Shown here: in pieces, positions 1 to 6,515 of the stretch
Layout of the letters: every line of letters begins with the position of its first letter
How positions within the stretch are numbered: position 1 is the first letter of the stretch
NCBI GenBank assembly: GCA_025965815.1
Contig: JAOPWF010000210.1
Coordinates: 1-13,538, forward strand
Source of the DNA: Mycobacterium sp.
GTDB lineage: Bacteria > Actinomycetota > Actinomycetes > Mycobacteriales > Mycobacteriaceae
DNA: 13,538 bases
Direction: 5' to 3'
Made by a program: the position numbers and the translations under genes
Notes under the pieces: generated by a model
Database searches by the model: none
What the model was told of the DNA's origin: nothing
Seen by the model: only the letters and a program-made list of their open reading frames with translations

Positions 1-23
1 GTTAACTCGAGGCATTCGGACAT
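1..23 (-). CDS. possible start of a further minus-strand gene, cut by the window edge
   Basis: An ATG at 23-21 opens a frame that reads M-S-E-C-L-E-L and runs off the window. It lies 16 bases downstream of the IclR stop codon, in the same direction, with an AAAGG stretch about 12 bases upstream that could serve as a weak ribosome binding site. The ATG sits at the edge of a perfect 10-bp palindrome (21-30, CATAGCTATG). Seven codons are too few to identify a product. If real, it would be the next gene of the catabolic operon. Confidence 0.25.
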
Positions 24-39
24 AGCTATGCGGGACCTT

Positions 40-825
40 TCACGGCAACAGCGCCTCGATTTCAGCGGCAGCGGCGGACAGCTTCTTGAGTACTGTTCTT
101 CGCAGATCCTTGGTCATCCGACTGACCGGCACCGAGGCGTTGAGAGCGAACGATCCGTCACGCAGCGGCACGGCGATCGAGATCACTCCCTCTTCCCCTT
201 CTTCGTTGCTGATGGCGTATCCGCGGCTGCGGACGGTGGCCAGTTCGGCTTTGAGCACAGCCACGGACATGATGGAATGCCTTGTCATCCGGGTCAGTTG
301 GGCGTCGGGATACAGTTGGTCAAGTTCCTCGGCACTGAGGGCGGCCAGCAGCGCCTTACCGGTCGACGTGCAATGTGCAGGCATCGCCACTCCGAGGCGG
401 TTCGACACCCGCAGCGCCTGTGAACTTTCAATGGAGGCGACGAAGTCGACCTCGGTACCTTCGAGTCGCCCAAGATGCACGGTCTCCTGCAGGTCGGCGT
501 TCAGCTTCTCCAGAACCGGGCGGGCGCGGTCGCGGACATCGAGGCTCCGCAGGACACTGAAGGCGAGCAGGTCCAGACTCGGTCCCGCACGGTAGGCCTT
601 ACTTCTCGTATCTTGGCGGATCAGCCCGCGATACTGCAGCATGGCCAGTAGCCGGTGCGCCGTCGAACTGGCCACGCCGAGAAAGTTACCGACGTCGGTA
701 AGGCGGAGTTCGGTTCGGTTTACCAACAGCATCAGGATCTGCAGGGCGTTGTCCACCGATTCCACCGGATACTGCGGCATCGGGCCGTAGGCACGGATGG
801 CGACGGGCTCATCCTCCATCGTCAT
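40..825 (-). CDS. IclR-family transcriptional regulator
   Basis: A 261-residue protein with the full IclR layout. The N-terminal winged helix-turn-helix spans about residues 22-85, with V21-E-S-V-D-N-A-L opening the domain and the recognition region around L49-G-V-A-S-S-T-A-H-R-L-L. The IclR effector-binding domain spans about 95-260, with the typical H151-C-T-S-T-G-K-A-L-L and the late A-V-P-L-R-D-G-S-F-A-L-N-A-S-V-P-V segment. Length is normal for the family. IclR members often control aromatic-acid catabolic operons (PcaR, PobR, PhtR), binding a short palindrome and sensing a pathway compound. Here the gene is the last complete one of the dioxygenase operon, so it probably regulates that operon and itself. 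No Shine-Dalgarno sequence precedes the ATG. Instead the start overlaps the stop of a 16-codon ORF (ATGA, 825-822), which suggests translational coupling. Activator or repressor mode cannot be told. Confidence 0.93.
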   Translation of the reverse strand: MTMEDEPVAIRAYGPMPQYPVESVDNALQILMLLVNRTELRLTDVGNFLGVASSTAHRLLAMLQYRGLIRQDTRSKAYRAGPSLDLLAFSVLRSLDVRDRARPVLEKLNADLQETVHLGRLEGTEVDFVASIESSQALRVSNRLGVAMPAHCTSTGKALLAALSAEELDQLYPDAQLTRMTRHSIMSVAVLKAELATVRSRGYAISNEEGEEGVISIAVPLRDGSFALNASVPVSRMTKDLRRTVLKKLSAAAAEIEALLP

Positions 826-872
826 AGTGTGACCGCCGCGTCCCGCTGCAATTCGAGCGCGATGTCGATCAT
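822..872 (-). CDS. 16-codon mini-ORF coupled to the IclR gene
   Basis: Between the reductase stop (TAG, 880-878) and the IclR start there is a short frame, ATG at 872-870 to TGA at 824-822, reading M-I-D-I-A-L-E-L-Q-R-D-A-A-V-T-L. It is preceded by GGGAAGG with 8 bases of spacing, a good ribosome binding site, whereas the IclR ATG has none. Its TGA overlaps the IclR ATG in an ATGA junction. It could be a coupling or leader peptide, or the 5' stub of a lost gene. I do not recognise the peptide. Confidence 0.35.
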   Translation of the reverse strand: MIDIALELQRDAAVTL

Positions 873-877
873 GGCGC

Positions 878-2122
878 CTACCTTCCCGTTGGTTTGACGG
901 CGTTGAGTTGCGGTAGGCCCTCGAGTTCAGCCAGGCAGTCGGCGACTGTCGATCCCGAGCCGATCATCCTGCGGCAGATCATCAGGGCTTTCGGCCAGTT
1001 CACGGTGACGGCCCCGCGCAGCATGGCACTCTCGTCGGTGAAGACTGCTGCGAGTTGGGGCTTTTCGTCGTCGGGTTCACCGACTACGCGGTGCAGGGTT
1101 GCCCGGTTGGGGCGTCCGGCGATCTGAATCTTCCAGTCGTACTGGTCGCTCCAGACGTATTCCGTTGGCGCGTAGGCGTGTAGATCATCGGGGTGGGCAA
1201 TGTTGTGTGCAACACAGGTGGCTTGCTCGGCGGCATTAGTCCAGTGCTCGAGGCGGACGTCTTCCCGATGATGTGGATGATGCCAGCGCGCCACGTCGCC
1301 GACGGCGTAAACGTCGCTGTGGTCGACCGCGCGGCAGAATTCATCACAGACCACGCCGTCGTCGATGAGCAGTCCGGAGCCCGCCAGCCAGCCGTCGTTG
1401 GGTGTGGCACCGATACCGACGACCACGGTGGCCGCCCGCATTGATTCTCCGTTGGTCAGGGTCACCCGTAGGTCGCCCGCGCACCCGTCGACCGACTCGA
1501 CACCCAGCCCGAACCGCGTCCGAACACCGTGGCGGGCATGCACGCCCGCGAGCATGACTCCGACTTCGTCGCCCACGATCCTGCTGATCGGTGCGCTCAG
1601 CGGATCGACGATGGTGACTTCTCGTCCGGCGGCGTGCGCCGTCGCCGCGACCTCGGCGCCGATGAACCCACCGCCGACGACGACCACCCTGCCCGTTGCC
1701 GCCAAGGCGTGGGCCAGGTTGCGACTGTCGTCCAGCGTCCGCACGACATGGACGCCCGACGCCACCGGCCACGGAGATGGCCGCGCATCTGCGCCCGTCG
1801 CAACGACCAGGGCGTCGTACCGGACGTGAGTGTCGTCGGCGAGTATGACCACACGACTAGCGACGTCCAGACGCTCGGCCGGACAGCCGAGGCGCAATTC
1901 GATACCGGCCTGTCCAGCGTCGTCGGCGGTTAGCATCGTGAGCCTGCTCTGGTCCCACGCGCCCGCAAGGAACTGTTTCGACAGGGGCGGCTTGTCGTAG
2001 GGCAGCCTGGCTTCGCCGCCGATCAGCACGACCCGGCCGGGAAAACCCTGCGAGCGCAGTGCCTTGGCGGTGCGGACGCCACCGACCGAGGATCCAACGA
2101 TGACGACCGTCTCGTTGGGCAT
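878..2122 (-). CDS. ferredoxin reductase component of the dioxygenase (FAD/NAD(P)H)
   Basis: A 414-residue glutathione-reductase-type flavoprotein that passes electrons from NAD(P)H via FAD to the adjacent small ferredoxin. The N-terminal FAD-binding fold shows V-V-I-V-G10-S-S-V-G-G (the GxSxxG variant common in this family), followed by the conserved P41-Y-D-K-P-P-L-S-K. The NAD(P)-binding fold shows V-V-V-G150-G-G-F-I-G-A-E at 147-157. The second FAD motif is V271-Y-A-V-G-D-V-A at 271-278. The C-terminal third carries W324-S-D-Q-Y-D-W-K-I-Q, characteristic of Rieske dioxygenase and P450 ferredoxin reductases (BphA4/CndA type). The ATG at 2122 is chosen over an in-frame TTG at 2125 because it forms a TGATG overlap with the ferredoxin stop. 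Together with the [3Fe-4S]-type ferredoxin this makes a type V ring-hydroxylating oxygenase electron chain in the Kweon classification. Confidence 0.93.
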   Translation of the reverse strand: MPNETVVIVGSSVGGVRTAKALRSQGFPGRVVLIGGEARLPYDKPPLSKQFLAGAWDQSRLTMLTADDAGQAGIELRLGCPAERLDVASRVVILADDTHVRYDALVVATGADARPSPWPVASGVHVVRTLDDSRNLAHALAATGRVVVVGGGFIGAEVAATAHAAGREVTIVDPLSAPISRIVGDEVGVMLAGVHARHGVRTRFGLGVESVDGCAGDLRVTLTNGESMRAATVVVGIGATPNDGWLAGSGLLIDDGVVCDEFCRAVDHSDVYAVGDVARWHHPHHREDVRLEHWTNAAEQATCVAHNIAHPDDLHAYAPTEYVWSDQYDWKIQIAGRPNRATLHRVVGEPDDEKPQLAAVFTDESAMLRGAVTVNWPKALMICRRMIGSGSTVADCLAELEGLPQLNAVKPTGR

Positions 2123-2319
2123 CAATCCCCCTCGATACTCAGGGCGCTGACCGGGCAGCTACGCACGGCCTCTTCAATCCGTGGCCGGTCGGGCGCTTCG
2201 ATGGCGGCGCGCAATAGAACAACCACTCCGTCATCGTCGACGTCGAAGGTGTCCGATGCGCCGGTCACGCAGTTGCCGTATCCTTGGCACAACGAAAAGT
2301 CGGCGTGGAGTCTGGGCAC
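2122..2319 (-). CDS. [3Fe-4S]-type ferredoxin, 65 residues
   Basis: A small acidic ferredoxin that begins V-P-R-L-H-A-D-F-S-L-C. Cysteines lie at C11, C17 and C55-P56, in the pattern CxxYxxC...CP. Tyr14 stands where a fourth cysteine would bind a [4Fe-4S] cluster, so a [3Fe-4S] or atypical cluster is expected, as in mycobacterial P450 and dioxygenase ferredoxins. The frame is open further upstream, into the SDR gene. The GTG at 2319-2317 is the likely start because an AAAGGGGA ribosome binding site precedes it and the family begins just before this point. It lies 41 bases after the SDR stop and overlaps the reductase start by one base. Its role is to shuttle electrons from the reductase to the Rieske centre of the alpha subunit. 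Confidence 0.9.
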   Translation of the reverse strand: MPRLHADFSLCQGYGNCVTGASDTFDVDDDGVVVLLRAAIEAPDRPRIEEAVRSCPVSALSIEGD

Positions 2320-2360
2320 GGTGTCCCCTTTCTGTGGAGGGTGCGGATCAGGCTGGACCG

Positions 2361-3170
2361 TCAGCTGCGCTTCCTCGGCGCCACAGCGACACTCATGCCC
2401 CCGTCTGGGTGAATCACGTCGCCGGTGATGCCCCGGGCGCGATGTGATGCGAGGAAGACGTAACTCCACGCGTGGTCCTGCGCGGACAACGCCACCTGCA
2501 GCGGAACGCGAGCCGATAATTCCTCGGCACGACCGGGCGCATCGGCGATGCTGCGGTCTGCTGTTCCGAGACTGGCAAGGCCGCGCAGGTCGGTACCGAG
2601 GGTGCCGCCCGGTGCGACGCCGTTGACGCGGATCTGGGGGGCCAGGTCATGCGACAGGGCGCTCACCAGTCCGCGGACGGCGAACTTGGAGGCGACGTAG
2701 AGCACCCCGCCGCGACCGGCGTAGTACGCGGACGTCGACTCCGTCAGCAGAATGACGGGGTGCGCAGACTCGCGCAGAGCGGGTAGCGCCGCTCTGACCG
2801 AATGAAGATGCGTCTTGACGTTGACGCCGAAAATTTCGTCGAATGCGTCGTCGAGGACGTCGGGATCGAGATCCTCGATGCTGCGGTAGAAGTCGAAGAC
2901 CCCGACGCAGTTGACGAGAATGTCCAGACCACCGAAGGCCGCTACTGCCGCGCCGACGGCTTGATCGTTGGCGGCGCGAGTGCTGGCATCGCCACACGTG
3001 ACCGGGAGGCCGGGATGCTCGGCTGTCAGCGCTGAACATTTCTGCTCATCGCGTTCCAGAACGGCGACCCGGGCGCCCTCCCCCAGGAATGCGCAAAGGA
3101 CGGCTCGACCGATACCCGACCCGGCGCCCACGACAAGAGCTCGCCGATCGTCGAGCCAGCCGGTCACCAC
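2361..3170 (-). CDS. SDR dehydrogenase, probable cis-dihydrodiol dehydrogenase
   Basis: A 269-residue classical short-chain dehydrogenase. The NAD-binding motif is G15-A-G-S-G-I-G21. The usual NNAG is N87-C-V-G. The catalytic triad fits S145, Y158 and K162, with the same spacing as BphB (Ser142, Tyr155, Lys159). The stretch R181-V-N-G-V-A-P-G-G-T-L-G-T-D-L-R-G and the C-terminal H254-P-D-G-G match the BphB/HcaB branch. It should oxidise the cis-dihydrodiol made by the dioxygenase to a catechol with NAD+. The start is one of two adjacent GTG codons. The second (3167) forms a GTGA overlap with the upstream gene, so the protein may begin one residue later. The exact substrate is not predictable. 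Confidence 0.9.
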   Translation of the reverse strand: MVTGWLDDRRALVVGAGSGIGRAVLCAFLGEGARVAVLERDEQKCSALTAEHPGLPVTCGDASTRAANDQAVGAAVAAFGGLDILVNCVGVFDFYRSIEDLDPDVLDDAFDEIFGVNVKTHLHSVRAALPALRESAHPVILLTESTSAYYAGRGGVLYVASKFAVRGLVSALSHDLAPQIRVNGVAPGGTLGTDLRGLASLGTADRSIADAPGRAEELSARVPLQVALSAQDHAWSYVFLASHRARGITGDVIHPDGGMSVAVAPRKRS

Positions 3171-3487
3171 GGCTCCGGCACCGGCTCATCGGGCTGATCC
3201 CCGACCAAGGACCCGAACGGATTGCCGATCATCGCCGAGAATGTGGCGGTGGCCTGCCAGGTCAACGCCTCAACTTCGAGCGGGCACAGCGACACCCACT
3301 GTCCGGACCTCTGCGACTCGATCAGCAATCGAGAGCCGTTTCGAGTATCCACCCGCGTGATACGTACTTCGGCGAACTCGTTACCGATCGTGATCGGCTC
3401 GCCGACGGCGTGATTGAGCAGGGCATGGCGTTCTGTCGTCGAGCCGTCGGCATCGGATGCCGAGTCTCCCCCGGACCGCATGGTCAC
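3164..3487 (-). CDS. unrecognised small protein within the dioxygenase operon
   Basis: A frame of 107 residues between the beta subunit and the SDR. I do not recognise the family. The N-terminal 20 residues are polar and probably disordered (rich in S, D, T). The core from about residue 25 looks beta-rich, with E-P-I-T-I-G-N-E-F-A-E-V-R-I-T-R-V and L-L-I-E-S-Q-R-S-G-Q-W-V, and the tail is acidic and proline-rich (D-E-P-V-P-E-P-W). There is no signal peptide, membrane segment or cysteine cluster; it has a single Cys. The start is GTG at 3487, which overlaps the beta-subunit stop as GTGA. An ATG two codons later (3481) is the alternative. Its stop overlaps the SDR start in the same manner, so it is locked into the operon's translation. 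A role in assembly or stability of the dioxygenase, or in substrate handling, is possible but is only inferred from position. Confidence 0.72.
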   Translation of the reverse strand: MTMRSGGDSASDADGSTTERHALLNHAVGEPITIGNEFAEVRITRVDTRNGSRLLIESQRSGQWVSLCPLEVEALTWQATATFSAMIGNPFGSLVGDQPDEPVPEPW

Positions 3488-4116
3488 AGGAACACCGCCA
3501 GATTCTGCATCCGGATGACCGACTCGTCGACCGCGATCGTGCGACGGGCGAGCTTCCATTGCGCACCGTCGCGCCGCAACAGATCCTCACGACCCGCCGA
3601 CAGAAACGCGCCTTCGCGCACATCCCCTCTGCTGCGGAACAGCAGTGTCGCCGACTCGGCGATCAGATGGTCGGGATCGGCGGTGGCGAAGGTGCGCACG
3701 TTCGACAGATGGTGGCGCAGCCGCGAGGGCGGGTCCTCGGTCCAGGCGTGTTCGGTGAGGAAGCGGGCCACCCTGCGGGACAGCGAATACTTGTCTTCGT
3801 CGAAATGTGCCATACCCGGAGAGGTGTCGTAGCCCGCGGCCAGTGCGGTGGTGACTCTGACCGGCATCAGGTAGTGGATATCGTCGGTGAGACGTTCAAG
3901 CCAGTCCGAATAGGCCTGCGCATCAAGCAAATAGGCTTCGTCCACCAGCCACTGGTGGGCCACGAGGTGCCGCTCGTCGTCGAATCGAAGCGTGGTGCCC
4001 GTGCGGGTCATCCGAGATGCTCTGGCGCCCAGGCGGGATCGACTCGAGTGGCTGTCGTTGGCTGAGTCGAAGGTTGTGGCCCCCTTTGGCGGGGTGGTTT
4101 CGATGTGCGCGCTCAC
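3484..4116 (-). CDS. aromatic ring-hydroxylating dioxygenase, beta subunit
   Basis: A 210-residue protein of the SnoaL/NTF2-like beta-subunit family, the structural partner in alpha3beta3 Rieske dioxygenases. Family features are D59-E-A-Y-L-L-D near the start of the fold, W72-L-E-R-L-T-D-D-I-H-Y-L-M-P-V-R, a central F104-D-E-D-K-Y-S-L-S-R-R-V-A-R, and the closing D-E-S-V-I-R-M-Q-N-L-A-V-F-L, as in BphE/HcaF-type subunits. The GTG start at 4116 overlaps the alpha stop as GTGA. The first 40 or so residues are a polar extension beyond the usual fold. An internal ATG (residue 36) lacks a ribosome binding site, so the coupled GTG is preferred. Confidence 0.92.
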   Translation of the reverse strand: MSAHIETTPPKGATTFDSANDSHSSRSRLGARASRMTRTGTTLRFDDERHLVAHQWLVDEAYLLDAQAYSDWLERLTDDIHYLMPVRVTTALAAGYDTSPGMAHFDEDKYSLSRRVARFLTEHAWTEDPPSRLRHHLSNVRTFATADPDHLIAESATLLFRSRGDVREGAFLSAGREDLLRRDGAQWKLARRTIAVDESVIRMQNLAVFL

Positions 4117-5516
4117 GCTCCGAACACCGCCTCGCAGTCAGCGGGTTCCTGTATACCAACCGGCACTTCATCCAACCGACGCGCGGGCAGTGGCGTCTCG
4201 AGGTCATCGACCCAGCGGCGCAGCAATTCTCGCTGATTGAACTCGCTGTAGCCTTGCCGCGCGATGCCAGGGCCGCTGAACTGGTCGGATGATAGTCGTG
4301 GAGCGACTTCGCTGTCATCGTCGAGAAGGCCCATGCGGCTGTTGAGGAGCAATCGGCGCGCCATCGATCCCGCGGCCGTGTTGGTGAGCGACACCCAGTT
4401 CTCGACGTCGTCCTGTTCGAACATTCCCGTGCTGCCGAAACACATGAGATAGGCCTTGTAGGATAACGCCTTGAACTCTTCCGGGGCTTCGGCGTCTACC
4501 GCGAACCAGGACAGCACCTCGGTCTCGTCTTCGCTGATCGGCTGCCACTGCCGCAGGGTGATGAACGGCAGCACTTCGTCGGTGTCGCCCACCTTTGGCC
4601 AGTTGTGGACGAAGGACAGGTTGGGATAGAGCGAGGCGGCACTGAACATGAAGCCGTCAGTGCCGACGATGGCGAGCTGTTCGGGTGACCAGCACTGCTT
4701 CATGCGTTCGATCATCTGGTCGGGATAGCCGACATAGCGAAGACGCTCATGAAGCGATCCGTCGGGAAGCTTGTAGGAGGTGCCGCCACCGCCACCCGCC
4801 CAATCCAGCGCACCATCCTTACGCGTCTGGGCGTTGGGCTCTCGGAACAGGCCGATCTCCACCACCGAGGTATGGGTTTGCGGCGTGTGGTACATATCGC
4901 CGGCAAAGTTCTCCGCGCCGATCTTCCAGTTGGCCTTGATCCGCCATCGTTGCGGTCCGTGCAGCTCGATGCCGCTGGGACTCTGGCGCGTGTAGAAGTC
5001 GAGATAGAACCGGAAGTCGCCGAGGTAGTCCTCCAACGGCGGCGCGTCGGCGTCCAGGCTGAGAAAGATCATCCCGTTATAGAGGGCGATGCTCGGCGCC
5101 GGCAGGAGGCGTTGCCCCTTGCGCGCAAATCCCGCCTCGCCGCCATAGGCATCCTGGTGGAACGGCAGCCCGACGATCCTGCCGTCGTTGCGGTAAGACC
5201 AGCCGTGGTACGGGCATCGGAAGTGCGAAGTGTTACCCATCTCCGCCCGGCAGACCTGCATGCCTCTGTGCAGGCACATGTTGAAATGCGCACAGATGTT
5301 GCCGGCTTCGTCGCGGGTGATGATGAAGGAGTCCTCGAGGATACGCCGCACGACGTAGTCGCCGGGCTGGGCGATCTCCGATTCGTGACCGACGAACATC
5401 CAGGCACGGCTGAAGATCCGTTGCTTCTCGAGCTCATAGATGGTGCGGTCGTTGTAGATATGGGCCGGGATCATGCCTCGCCGTACGTTGTCGAACACAC
5501 CGGACTGCTCGGTCAT
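4113..5516 (-). CDS. aromatic ring-hydroxylating dioxygenase, alpha subunit (Rieske)
   Basis: A 467-residue catalytic subunit. The Rieske [2Fe-2S] domain has C81-L-H83-R-G and C101-P-Y-H104-G-W. The catalytic domain has the mononuclear iron motif D207-M-Y-H210-T-P-Q-T-H215, with the third ligand an Asp in F366-E-Q-D-D-V-E-N-W. D207 is the aspartate that bridges to the neighbouring Rieske centre in this family. Length is typical. It inserts O2 into an aromatic ring to give a cis-dihydrodiol. The ATG at 5516 is chosen because an AAGGAAGG ribosome binding site lies just upstream; an upstream in-frame GTG (5534) is less likely. It is the first gene of the operon. The order alpha, beta, (unknown), dehydrogenase, ferredoxin, reductase, with an IclR gene, resembles phthalate dioxygenase (pht) operons of actinobacteria. 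Polycyclic aromatics, biphenyl or phenylpropionate are alternative substrates. Confidence 0.95.
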   Translation of the reverse strand: MTEQSGVFDNVRRGMIPAHIYNDRTIYELEKQRIFSRAWMFVGHESEIAQPGDYVVRRILEDSFIITRDEAGNICAHFNMCLHRGMQVCRAEMGNTSHFRCPYHGWSYRNDGRIVGLPFHQDAYGGEAGFARKGQRLLPAPSIALYNGMIFLSLDADAPPLEDYLGDFRFYLDFYTRQSPSGIELHGPQRWRIKANWKIGAENFAGDMYHTPQTHTSVVEIGLFREPNAQTRKDGALDWAGGGGGTSYKLPDGSLHERLRYVGYPDQMIERMKQCWSPEQLAIVGTDGFMFSAASLYPNLSFVHNWPKVGDTDEVLPFITLRQWQPISEDETEVLSWFAVDAEAPEEFKALSYKAYLMCFGSTGMFEQDDVENWVSLTNTAAGSMARRLLLNSRMGLLDDDSEVAPRLSSDQFSGPGIARQGYSEFNQRELLRRWVDDLETPLPARRLDEVPVGIQEPADCEAVFGA

Positions 5517-5564
5517 GACACCTTCCTTCTGCACCAGGGCGCCGTCTCTTCATAGCAGAAGCGC

Positions 5565-5581
5565 TCTCTGTAAAACAGAGA
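5565..5581. promoter_or_regulatory. candidate operator (17-bp palindrome) before the dioxygenase operon
   Basis: TCTCTGT and ACAGAGA form perfect 7-bp arms around an AAA centre, 49 bases upstream of the alpha start codon. Size and symmetry fit an IclR-family operator, and an IclR gene lies at the end of this operon. On the minus strand the right arm contains TTTACA, a possible -35 element. TGCTATGAA downstream could be an extended -10, though the spacing of 14 is short. Binding by the IclR protein is inferred. Confidence 0.42.
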
Positions 5582-5799
5582 TCCCCGGCGACGGAGCTCA
5601 GCCCCGCAATTGGGAACAGCACCGGAGAATGCCTCGCCCACAACGATGTCGGGACCTATATCCATATGTGATCAGAACTTTCCGCTGTGCCGAGGTGCGA
5701 CCCGACATCCTTCCAATTCCATCCTGGCGACACGGGCGTGACGTCGATCCTCCCGGGTGGCTGAAGGACTGCAACTCAACGGTGAGACGTATCCTATGA

Positions 5800-5820
5800 A
5801 TAATACATATATCGTATTAT
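5800..5820. promoter_or_regulatory. AT-rich inverted repeat, possible operator or Lsr2 target
   Basis: ATAATAC (5800-5806) and GTATTAT (5814-5820) are perfect 7-bp arms around a 7-base spacer. The surrounding stretch 5795-5828 has only 7 G or C bases in 34, in a strongly GC-rich window. A perfect TATAAT lies on the minus strand at 5821-5816, but no good -35 accompanies it. The patch may be a regulator site, an AT-rich Lsr2 nucleation site, or a promoter element for the operon. Confidence 0.35.
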
Positions 5821-5850
5821 ATGTTCAACGATGAAAGTGCGGGCAGTTGG

Positions 5851-6357
5851 CTAGCTTCTTGGCGTGGGAGTCGACCTTCCCCAGCCGGCGTGGCGCGTCA
5901 TCTCTTTCAATAACGGCACCGCCCGGTAGGGCAACGGGGTGGTCAGCGCAAGGGTTGTCGTGGAGTGCACAACACCCGGGATTCCCACGATCTGTTCTAT
6001 CAGCTGCTGAAGCCCCGCTTGCGTCTCGGTTGCGCCGCGAACGAGTAGGTCCTCGCGCCCGGTCGTCGCATGGATCTCCAGCACCTGAGGTAGCTCGGTC
6101 AGTGCTGCCACGATGGTTGCCAGACGACCTTGCTGTACCTCGAGACCGATGAAGGCCTGCGTGGAGATTCCGGCCTGCGCCAAGTTGAGTTCAGGACGGT
6201 AGCCGGTGAGAAGTCCGTTGTCCTCCAGCCGCCGCAGGCGCGACTGCACGGTGTTTCGTGATATGCCAAGCGTCGAGGCGAGTTCCACCACCCCGGCGCG
6301 CGCGTCGTGCGCGAGCATCTCCAGCAACTCGACGTCGAGTCGGTCGATGGTGATCAT
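5851..6357 (-). CDS. Lrp/AsnC-family transcriptional regulator
   Basis: A 168-residue regulator. The N-terminal AsnC-type helix-turn-helix (residues 4-55) opens with I4-D-R-L-D-V-E-L-L, and the DNA-reading segment is L27-A-S-T-L-G-I-S-R-N-T-V-Q-S-R-L-R-R-L-E. The C-terminal RAM effector domain (about 66-145) has T99-G-R-E-D-L-L-V-R-G. Slightly longer than the usual 150 residues because of a basic, proline-containing tail. A GAGGT ribosome binding site lies 7 bases before the ATG. The gene is divergent from the indolepyruvate:ferredoxin oxidoreductase gene, the classic layout for a local regulator and its target. It probably senses an amino acid or the derived 2-oxoacid and also controls itself. 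Confidence 0.93.
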   Translation of the reverse strand: MITIDRLDVELLEMLAHDARAGVVELASTLGISRNTVQSRLRRLEDNGLLTGYRPELNLAQAGISTQAFIGLEVQQGRLATIVAALTELPQVLEIHATTGREDLLVRGATETQAGLQQLIEQIVGIPGVVHSTTTLALTTPLPYRAVPLLKEMTRHAGWGRSTPTPRS

Positions 6358-6376
6358 TCGAGTTACCTCACTATGG

Positions 6377-6432
6377 GGTCAACCGGCGCTTCTGGCCTAT
6401 CAGGTCAGTTGAACTCAATGTAGTTGACCTGA
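6377..6432. promoter_or_regulatory. repeated GGTCAA half-sites, candidate Lrp binding region
   Basis: The divergent intergenic region (6358-6515) contains GGTCAACC at 6377-6384 and a perfect 8-bp inverted repeat, TCAGGTCA (6400-6407) and TGACCTGA (6425-6432), with 17 bases between the arms. The shared core is GGTCA(A), present three times in 56 bp, in direct and inverted orientation. Arrays of short half-sites are usual for Lrp/AsnC octamers that wrap DNA. The array lies next to the regulator's own start and about 85 bp upstream of the oxidoreductase start. Confidence 0.5.
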
Positions 6433-6515
6433 AAGTCGTCCAAAGCCACTCTTAAAGATACGTCCGAATCACATGCCATGCAGTTACATCACAATCTCCT
6501 GGACGGTGTATCACC

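Larger units (their letters stand above)
5517..5850. other. 334-bp intergenic region upstream of the dioxygenase operon
   Basis: No gene is visible here. The region separates the Lrp stop codon from the alpha start, with both genes on the minus strand. It holds the candidate operator at 5565-5581, a 9-bp inverted repeat (GATGTCGGG at 5645-5653 and CCCGACATC at 5701-5709, 47 bases apart), and an AT-rich palindrome at 5800-5820. I see no hairpin followed by a T-run that would end Lrp transcription, so some read-through into the operon is possible. Confidence 0.7.

Noticed and set aside
3089..3832. 247-codon plus-strand frame across the SDR, small-protein and beta-subunit genes
   Set aside because: It crosses three supported minus-strand genes, its composition is Arg/Ser/Pro-rich, and no domain is seen.
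4749..5555. 268-codon plus-strand frame opposite the alpha subunit
   Set aside because: It is antisense to the Rieske and catalytic motifs and has no recognisable domain.
5667..5674. TGTGATCA resembling half of a CRP site
   Set aside because: The second half-site is missing at the expected distance.
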